64,000 nt of DNA from Micropterix aruncella (taxonomy: Eukaryota; Arthropoda; Insecta; Lepidoptera; Micropterigidae): positions 28,397,798 to 28,461,797 of the forward strand of contig OX155960.1 in the NCBI GenBank assembly GCA_944548615.1, given 5' to 3'. The notes below the pieces were generated by a model. The model saw only the letters and a list, made by a program, of their open reading frames with translations. It was not told the DNA's origin and made no database searches. The position numbers and the translations under genes were made by a program. Of this stretch, positions 57,222-64,000 are shown piece by piece. How positions within the stretch are numbered: the first letter of the stretch is position 1; each line of letters begins with the position of its first letter.

Positions 57222-59502
57222 CCTTAAAAATATAGTACCTAAACCACCATATTTCAGATGTAATAAGACCTCAACTCGCTTCTCTGAATGAAAATATTTG
57301 AATAGACGATTCAAACGTGTCGTATCTATTACCAATACAAGCAACTTCTTATTACCTAATCTATGGCTGAGAGTTTCTCTTCGATGCGGTGACAGTATAT
57401 ATTTTTTAATATGAGTAAAAAGAGACGGGCGCTAGTCTGGAGAAATATCGGGCACGATCTCATCCCGCGACAGCTGTACAAATATGCATCTTTGATGTGG
57501 GGTCCGCAAGAGGATGCTGAGCTGTCACGTCGGACGCCGATTGCCCGATTGCCGCCTCTAAAGATTAATCGCCCTATTCAAACATATCGAGATTTTTCGC
57601 ATTTCATACAGTGATAAATTCACCCACAGATAAATATGTCGCTGAGAGAGTTATACCAGTAATGTCACCGTTAAAAGTTGTTTAAAAACAACTAGAGCAG
57701 TTTTGTACCGTTGGTATCCATACAATTGAAAATAATATTTATGAAATAGATAATGTTGAATGAATTGTGCCATCCCAGGCAAGGCTCCTGAAAATTAGGG
57801 AAATTAAAAAGTTTAACATTATCTGCCCCCTTCAATTTTGACATAAATTGGATTTTATACATGCGAAGTTTCAAATCACGCTTTAAAATTGAGTGCAGTA
57901 ACGTATATTCTGTGCTAAAGGTCAATAATGAATTCTGTCTTCTTGACTCTCACACTAGTTGAACCATTTGTAAAATTCTTACGGTCTGTATTAGGAATTC
58001 TTACGATGTATCACTAGGGTATTTATTATTTTGATAATTTTTCTAACAATATTAGTACTTGTGTTAAGTTAATGTACCGTGATTCATATACGTGCAGGTA
58101 ATGATTAAAAATATGGTTCTTATCCCAAATCAAAAGCGACTAATAAGTTTATGGATGAAAAAGAAACAGCAAATAAGTAATATAGAGGTAGATGATCAGT
58201 GTAAGGGTGTCAGGTAAGTTTTTGCACCTGGGCCATAGCCATTCTTTTGTTTTACGTTGGTTTTGTCTAAACAAGTTTACGAATGAAGAGTAATATACCC
58301 AAAAATATACATAGATGGATACTCAGTGTCTTCGGCGCAAAAAGCACGTTAAGTACCAGCATTGATTATATATAGTCGAAATCATTGACGGCGAAACTAA
58401 TAGCAAGTATTTAGCCTTCTATAATCACATCGATATTGGATGACTTTTTATACAGGACTGATTGCTTATAAAAAACCCCAGCATATAATAATGATGACAT
58501 TTCATTATCAGTGCTTTCTAACGCATTTTTTATATAGGCTGATTGCATCACAGAAATAATACGTATAGATAAAATGCCATCTATTAGTCTATCTGAACTT
58601 AAAGTAGGTAATTATTACTTATTAAAACCAGTATATATGTAAATAAAATTATATAATAGGTGCTATGGTTTAAGAAAATGTTTGGTTTTATTTTATTTCG
58701 AGATAGGATACTATGTATAAGCGTGTATAGGCGTGTTTAGAGAGTCATCTAAAGTGCGCTGTCATACTGTTATAGCAGGAATGCCACCATTTTGAACATA
58801 AGATAAAATTAATCAATTTTTGTATCAATGCGTTGCGTTACGTATTACAATCCTAGCTGCCAAATCGTAGCACGGAATTAAGTTTTCTAATACGCTATAT
58901 AATCGATGGTACCATAAACGACTCTAAAGCAACTAAATCTCCAGGAAGCTGTCTGCTTTATGGCGCAATCCCCCTGAGCCCTCGCCTTCGAATCGCAGGT
59001 AAATGAAAAACAAAGCAATAATACATTTTTTCGACGCCTGTACAACAACTTATAACTATAAAATGTGAGCAACATAGTTGCAACTTGCTCGGCAACATTT
59101 GCTCATCCATCGGCCATCGCTGACCCCCCAGACATCTTAAACGACGGGAAATAGTGATGAGCTCATTAGCGATGCAGATGATGCAAATAGAGCGTGCCAA
59201 TCTATTCCATTAGTATAGAGACACGCTTGGTCAGCCTTCACGTATACGTCATAATATATTACAACTAGGGCGGGGGTTCATGTCCACTATTCCTCTCTCA
59301 AAAATATAGGATTATGAAATATAGATTCTTAGACAAGAAAGCAGAATAGATAACTAAATATATTTTAGCAAGAATAAAAAAAATCTGTTCCTAGATTCCG
59401 TTATAAAGACCAGGCCTTACTTATCAACGAGAACTTATCCTGGCATCTTCAGATAAAGGAATTTGGTCGTAAAATCTTCGAAAATAGTCCATCCTCCTCA
59501 TT
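57222..59502. other. AT-rich stretch, nothing recognised
   Basis: Frames up to 80 codons without motifs. No repeat boundaries found. Confidence 0.35.
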
Positions 59503-59700
59503 TTTAACCGACTTCAAAAAAGGAGGTTATTAATTCGGTTGTAGCCTTTTTTTTAACTTAGAACTCCGTCATTTATGAACCCATTTGGAAAATGCCTTTT
59601 TATTTGAAAGGATATACTTACAGATTGGTCCCATTTTTATCAAAATCCTGTTCTGTTGATAAGATCCATGAGGAATCGAGGGAACTCCTTAAGGCGACGA
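59503..59700 (+). repeat. Abundant lepidopteran dispersed repeat
   Basis: ACCGACTTCAAAAAAGGAGG, then TTATTAATTCGGTTG, ACTCCGTCATTTATGAACCC, TTTGAAAGG-ATACTT and TTGGTCCCATTTTTATCAAAATC. I recognise this string of words as a very common moth and butterfly repeat. The element class is not known to me. Confidence 0.5.
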
Positions 59701-60005
59701 CTATTGTCAACGGCTTTGGGCGATTGGGCGGAGCCAACGCGTGATAAGAGAACTGGAAATGCCGCGCGCGCCGAGAGCGGCTTGTAGAGTGACCATACCT
59801 ACGTACGAAAATAGTGTACCTTCAAGATTCAAAGGTATTAAATAAATAAAAGTACGTATTGTGAAATAATAATCGGATTTGTATTGTAATCATTTTATTA
59901 TTGTTAGAAAATTTGGTAAACAAGAATTACGTAATTACGTAAACAAAAACGCCCGCAATTAGCAAAAAAACATAGCATAAAGGTAATAAAAAACATAGGA
60001 TAATG
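59701..60005. other. No feature recognised
   Basis: A short GC-rich stretch at 59695-59790, then AT-rich. Confidence 0.3.
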
Positions 60006-60007
60006 AA

Positions 60008-60165
60008 CTAGTCGATCCTAGGCATACGAGGAATATGATCATTAGAGATCCCTCTTATATAGTTAGTGCTATACAGGGGCGCAAATAGAAAAGGGATGAG
60101 GAAAAAAAAACAAGAAACGAAAAATGACGATTTTGAATGAAGGCAATAAAGACGAAGACACGCTT
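60008..60165 (+). pseudogene. YqaJ nuclease C-terminus, duplicated fragment
   Basis: The plus-strand frame LVDPRHTRNMIIRDPSYIVS then AIQGRK and stop at 60087 matches the C-terminus of the minus-strand YqaJ relic (61487-62030) almost residue for residue, and the DNA match continues past the stop (GACGATTTTGAATGAAGGCAATAAAGACG). It runs towards the FEN-like relic on the opposite strand, so the two coding ends are tail to tail here. Only the last 26 or so codons are left. Confidence 0.75.
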
Positions 60166-60189
60166 CGTAATCAAAGTCCTGTTATAGTT

Positions 60190-61301
60190 GCTGAATCGGC
60201 AAAAGGTGTTGTGGCACTGCGTCTCTGGTCATCATTTTGGGACTGAGGCCTTGTGAGGTGGATATTCATCCCCAGTCGAGAGGGTCCTGTCCGGCTCCCA
60301 GCCATTTATGCACCTGGAACAGAATTGACAGTTGAAGAGAAAATGACGAAAGACAATTTATATGTTTAGAAATATAGAGTAGAGCTGTATACGAGCTGTA
60401 TAAGAACGATTTAATTTGGTACCTGATAGCTGGTAGGTGCGGTAGAATTGACGGGTAGCCTCTCTTGTACTCAACCTGGCGAGATTGAAGCTCGTTTTGG
60501 CTGCAGCCCTCTCGAATAGATGATACCGCAGCTCATCAAGGCTCTGGATGTCGTATTCGGGGTTGCCACTGTACAGAGAAACTACCAAATCTGGTCCCCT
60601 GCTGCTGCTATCTCATCAGGTGTAGAGGTGGTGTCAAGAGAAATAGCAGCTTTCTTTCCGAGGTCCGAGTGTTTTTGGAGTATGAAAAACATTTTTATCT
60701 TCCCTTGTCCGAAGAAGCAAGATGCCGAGTCACACCCACTGAAGGTGTGGATGAAAAGAAAAATGTCCGGTTTTGATGTTACGTTGAAGAGGTGATTCTG
60801 GAATAGATCACATCTGCAGCATTGTGTATTACACGTTTCTTGAAATAAAACGTCACGATGGCGTGAGATCCCAGTGAGGATTATAAACAAGTCCATGTCC
60901 TCGCCAGCGTCTAACACTATATCATAGGAAGAGACAAAAGTGACAGCTGTAGTGATTATGAGCCTGTCAGCATCTTCCTTAGCATGCAGTACCCGAATAT
61001 GTTAAGCTTTTCCATTCTCGTTTTCAGCAGGTCGGTGAAACGAATTTTACTTTGTCGTTTAATAAGAAATTCTCTTGTGAAACCTGAGCCTTAGTATTTT
61101 TATCAAATATTATTTCCGGAGATTTCAGAGCTCTTCGTGCCTTTTTGTGTAGGATCTGTTGGGTATCCATCGAAAACTACTGCCACGATTGAACCGTAAT
61201 AAGCAGTGGTGCACTGGGTGTATTTGTCAGCTATTGAAGCAAATGATGAGCTTCGACACACGTGTGTGGTGCGTGTGCGTGTGTGTGTTTGTGCATGTGT
61301 T

Positions 61302-61357
<56 letters not shown>

Positions 61358-61400
61358 GTGTTCGTGTGGGTTTTTCGATTGGTAACTGAATTTAAAACTC
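60190..61400 (-). pseudogene. XPG/FEN1-like nuclease of a mobile element, broken
   Basis: Pieces in three frames along the minus strand. The N-terminal side has TAYYGSIVAVVFDGYP (about 61155-61205), then ALKSPEIIFDKNTKAQVSQE, then FTDLLKTRMEKLNIF. The nuclease core is AKEDADRLIITTAV and DAGEDMDLFIILTG, followed by HTFSGCDSASCFFGQGKIKM (frame 60582-60917). C-terminal parts are TPDEIAAAGDQIW, SLDELRYHLFERAAAKTSFN (60358-60588), and VHKWLGAGQDPLDWG with a stop. Acidic residues in ED-D, GEDMDL and SGCDS fit the XPG-I/helix-two-turn-helix region of FEN1-type 5' nucleases, flap- or branch-cutting enzymes. At least three frameshifts, stops and a (GT)n expansion near the 5' end make it dead. The fold assignment is inferred from motifs. 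Confidence 0.65.
61302..61355. repeat. (GT)n microsatellite
   Basis: About 27 uninterrupted GT units, with imperfect GT-rich sequence from 61261. It lies in the 5' part of the FEN-like relic; the His-Thr repeat frame on the minus strand is an artefact of it. Confidence 0.95.
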
Positions 61401-61411
61401 ATCAAAAATCA

Positions 61412-61615
61412 GTACTTTTTCAGCAGCTATACTAGGACTTTGATCATGAAGTGTGTCTTCGTCTTTATTGACTTCATTCAAAATCGTCATTCTTCGTTTT
61501 TTGTCTGTGTTTTTTTCTTTTCTTTTTCCTCTTCCTTTTTCCTTTTGCGCCCCTCTATAGCACTAACTATATAAGATGGTTCTCTAATTATCATATTCCT
61601 CGTATGTCTAGGATC
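61412..61615. repeat. Inverted duplication arm matching 60008-60200
   Basis: The reverse complement of 60008-60200 aligns here, including GACTTTGAT-A-GAAG-GTGTCTTCG and the YqaJ C-terminal codons. Arms of about 200 bp face each other across the FEN-like relic. Confidence 0.75.
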
Positions 61616-62030
61616 TACCAGTTCAGGAAGCATGCAATCTGTGTAGAACTTAATCAACTTATTTTTCATTTTAGTTTCCCAAAAGGTGCAATCCTTGTAA
61701 ATTAATTATATTTTTACAGGAAACTTATCCCCAGACCAAATACCAAGCATACACTTAGATCTTCTTGTTACATGCAATTTCCTCTGTATTTGATACCACC
61801 AACTATGTTCTTTGTTTATTATATAATTACCGTTCTGTATTTTTTTGTAGAACGATATCTTTTTTTCATGAATAGCTCTTTCTAATCCTAGTTTGTAAGC
61901 TGTGATTGGACATTTTATTTCAACAATTGTATTTTCATCAATGATACCGTCTGGTGACGCACCAAGAAATGGTACTTCCTCATCAAGAAAAAGTCCACTC
62001 GGGTCTCTTGTTTTGACAACTGTTTTTTTG
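61487..62030 (-). pseudogene. YqaJ/lambda-exonuclease-like nuclease of a mobile element, broken
   Basis: The minus-strand frame from about 62045 reads KYCKKTVVKTRDPSGLFLDE, then VPFLGASPDG, then TIVEIKCP, HSWWYQIQRKLHVT, RSKCMLGIW. A TAA follows, and in the same frame FWETKMKNKLIKFYTDCMLP and ELVDPRHTRNMIIREPSYIV to a stop at 61487. GASPDG plus EIK is the PD-(D/E)xK active site of YqaJ and lambda-exonuclease-like enzymes, which resect 5' ends of DNA for recombination. The Asp, Glu and Lys are intact. The in-frame TAA and the loss of everything N-terminal to KYCKK make it a pseudogene. Upstream DNA is a 27-bp satellite. Confidence 0.75.
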
Positions 62031-62084
62031 CAATATTTTCATTGTCCGAAATTATCGAAATTTAACCGAAATTCCGAATTTCAA

Positions 62085-62395
62085 ATGTCAAAATGTCAAG
62101 TGCGAAATTCGAACTTGAATGTTAAATTCGTAATTCGAAGTAGAATGTCAAGTTCGAAATTCGAAGTAAAATGTCAAGTTCGAAATTCGAAGTAGAATTT
62201 CAAGTTCGAAATTCGTAGTAGAATGTCAAGTTCGAAATTCGAAGTAAAATGTCAAGTTCGAAATTCGAAGTAGAATTTCAAGTTTGAAATTCGTAGTAGA
62301 ATGTTAAGTTCGAAATTCAAAGCACAATTTCAAGTTTGAAATTCGAAGTACAATCTCAAATTCGAAAGTCGAAGTAGCATTTCAAGTTTAAAAAC
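62085..62395. repeat. 27-bp satellite with TTCGAA palindrome, about 11 units
   Basis: Unit GAATGTCAAGTTCGAAATTCGAAGTA plus one base. Units alternate AGAATGTC, AAAATGTC and AGAATTTC in the same order twice, an 81-bp higher-order repeat at about 62145-62310. Outer units are more degenerate. Confidence 0.85.
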
Positions 62396-63654
62396 TGACA
62401 AATTTAAAAAAATACTGTCTTTACCTACAGCGTTACAAAATCAGTCAGTGAGTCAGGGATGCGCGTAACTATGTTATAAGTAGGTTTATTATTATTACTA
62501 CAAAATTTTTAGCTAAAAACCACAATTATCTTTTAGCAACAAAAACAACCCCCTCCAACCAAAGTATAATTTACGTCATACTACGAAAACCCGAATTAAA
62601 TTTTGTCGCTTTATGAATGAATTTAGTAAACCGATGGTTCAACTTATATTTGTACTTCAGGTTTCATATATAAATCGGCCCTAAATCGATTTTCAAATTC
62701 AATATTCAAGTTTGATATTTGATTTCAAAATAATATTCTGATTCCGATAGTTCTGATAAAACTTTAAAGTTCTGATAAAACATAATTATTGTTCGAATTA
62801 CACTAAAATCAAAATATTAAATTAGGTATGCATTTACCTGTGAGCATTACCTTTTGATGTAGTTTTGTTTACCTACACTGTTTACTCACCTCGTCTGTGA
62901 ATTTACATCTTCAGAGTTAGTGTTGTTTCGTATTCGCCTAAAATGAAAACAGTAATAACGTCAGTTTATAAAATAAAAGAAGTAATTTATTTTATGTGTT
63001 GATTAGTTAAATTGTTGCACGAATCCTATTCGTGTGGTCACCCCAATTTGACGTCAGGCAAAGAGCATCAGAGTAGACAAATGGTAATAATATACACGTA
63101 ATAATACACTAATACACGTTACTTACCTTAATAATCTATTTTTCTCTAATATACTGCGATTAAGTTTTAAATTTTTTGAGTTTCTGGCCATTTTGTTTTT
63201 AATTAACGTAATTTTTTCGTTCGGAGCGCAGCGTCAGCATCCACTCGTGACAGTGGTCGCAGTCGTACTGAGTGTCGTCGCCGGCGAGGCCCGCTTTATA
63301 ACTCGCGTACCAATTTTGTTCGAATAAGCAAAATCGGATATTATTCTTTGACTTTTCGAAAAAAATCACAGATAACAAGATAGATAATTAAATTATCTTT
63401 AAAATGGTGCAGGTTACATAATAATACACTAGATAGTAGTTGCGTAATTATCGTTCTTGTGTTCGGTTAGACCTCATTTCCCAAATTAATTACACTATGT
63501 AATATAAACAAAATCTAAAATATTCACAGATTAGAATATTGGGTATATATTCTTGTTTAACATATATTTTTTTCGAATCGTAAGCAGTACTCGTTTAGAC
63601 GTAATTATCAGTTTAAAATCATTAAAGTCGTATATCAGCGCCTTAAATATTATC
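62396..63654. other. No gene recognised
   Basis: AT-rich; a short GC-rich stretch at 63220-63300. No element boundaries found. Confidence 0.3.
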
Positions 63655-63770
63655 ATATGAAGTTAAACAATTACATGTTGATTCAGTTCCGATGACAGTG
63701 GATTTTTTATGGTAAGCATGACCTGATTCTTCACCCAGGTTTGGCTCCCGACGAGGGGACTCCTCAACGG
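63655..63770 (+). repeat. Single copy of the 20893-21366 repeat
   Basis: TTCAGTTCCGATGACAGTGG, AAGCATGACCTGATTCTTCACCCAGG and CCCGACGAGGGGACTCCTCAACGG match the lead-in and first unit of the array, without tandem expansion. Confidence 0.75.
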
Positions 63771-64000
63771 TCTTATTACTTAATCTAAGTTTACCATAAA
63801 ATAAAATAAAATAAAAACGCCTTTATATTTTTAACTAACAAATGATAAACAATATTTTATAGAAAAAACCTACCTGAAATGTCTTTAAGAAACTTTGGTC
63901 GACTACAAAAAAAATCAAAGTGAGGGTTTTTGAAAACCTATTTTTAAAAGATGTATCGTTTTGTAAAAAATCACTCCATTCCATTGATTATTGTATGCTT
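63771..64000. other. AT-rich end of the window, nothing recognised
   Basis: No features identified. Confidence 0.3.

Noticed and set aside
57018..57344. Frames of 69 and 102 codons on opposite strands
   Set aside because: They overlap the pogo/Tigger-like MITE and have no motif.
61103..61405. A His-Thr repeat protein on the minus strand and its Val-Cys counterpart on the plus strand
   Set aside because: These frames are created by the (GT)n microsatellite.
62085..62395. A CRISPR array
   Set aside because: The units are directly adjacent with no unique spacers and the context is eukaryotic, so this is a satellite.

Overview
The window looks like non-coding, transposon-rich nuclear DNA from an insect, most likely a moth or butterfly. 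The evidence is an AT-rich background, an R1-clade retrotransposon family, a Lep1-type Helitron end, a 5S-derived SINE, tRNA-type SINEs and many MITEs. This assignment is an inference from repeat types. I recognise no host protein-coding gene, tRNA or functional rRNA gene. Every convincing coding signal belongs to a mobile element.

The core is a nested cluster at about 9.6-20.3 kb. It is built from copies of a 670-bp dispersed repeat, called here the LR repeat: a left module L of about 430 bp and a right module R of about 230 bp. Two copies of one R1-clade non-LTR retrotransposon sit in it. One is 5'-truncated on the + strand (about 9999-11781). The other is nearly full length on the - strand (15431-19593), with a gag-like ORF1 and an endonuclease/reverse transcriptase ORF2 broken by a frameshift and a nonsense codon. 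Both were inserted at the same L/R boundary, ACTGTTAGT, with target duplications of about 14 bp. Both have their right flank in inverted orientation. Their 3' UTRs share two hairpins, one with a compensatory base change. A third retrotransposon, of the CR1/Jockey group and on the - strand (about 11945-14656), split an inverted R module and keeps a long open RT frame. Other LR copies lie at 1.3 kb and 35 kb, the latter with a 13-bp target duplication.

The rest is single elements and relics in AT-rich DNA. A 5'-truncated CR1/L2-like LINE with an intact 440-residue RT frame lies at 40.5-42.2 kb. Decayed LINE pieces lie near 24.3, 25.1, 31.6, 38.1, 49.6 and 50.3 kb. There are SINEs at 32.6, 46.9 and 54.8 kb. 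MITEs lie at 32.9, 33.4, 36.9, 39.4, 47.2, 52.3, 56.2 and 56.9 kb, and an unclassified element with inverted ends at 44.2-45.0 kb.

The most unusual coding content is at 60.0-62.0 kb. A broken mobile-element cassette there carries two nuclease relics: an XPG/FEN1-like nuclease and a YqaJ (lambda-exonuclease-like) nuclease with its PD-(D/E)xK residues still visible. They were apparently arranged tail to tail and then partly duplicated in inverted orientation. A 27-bp satellite follows.
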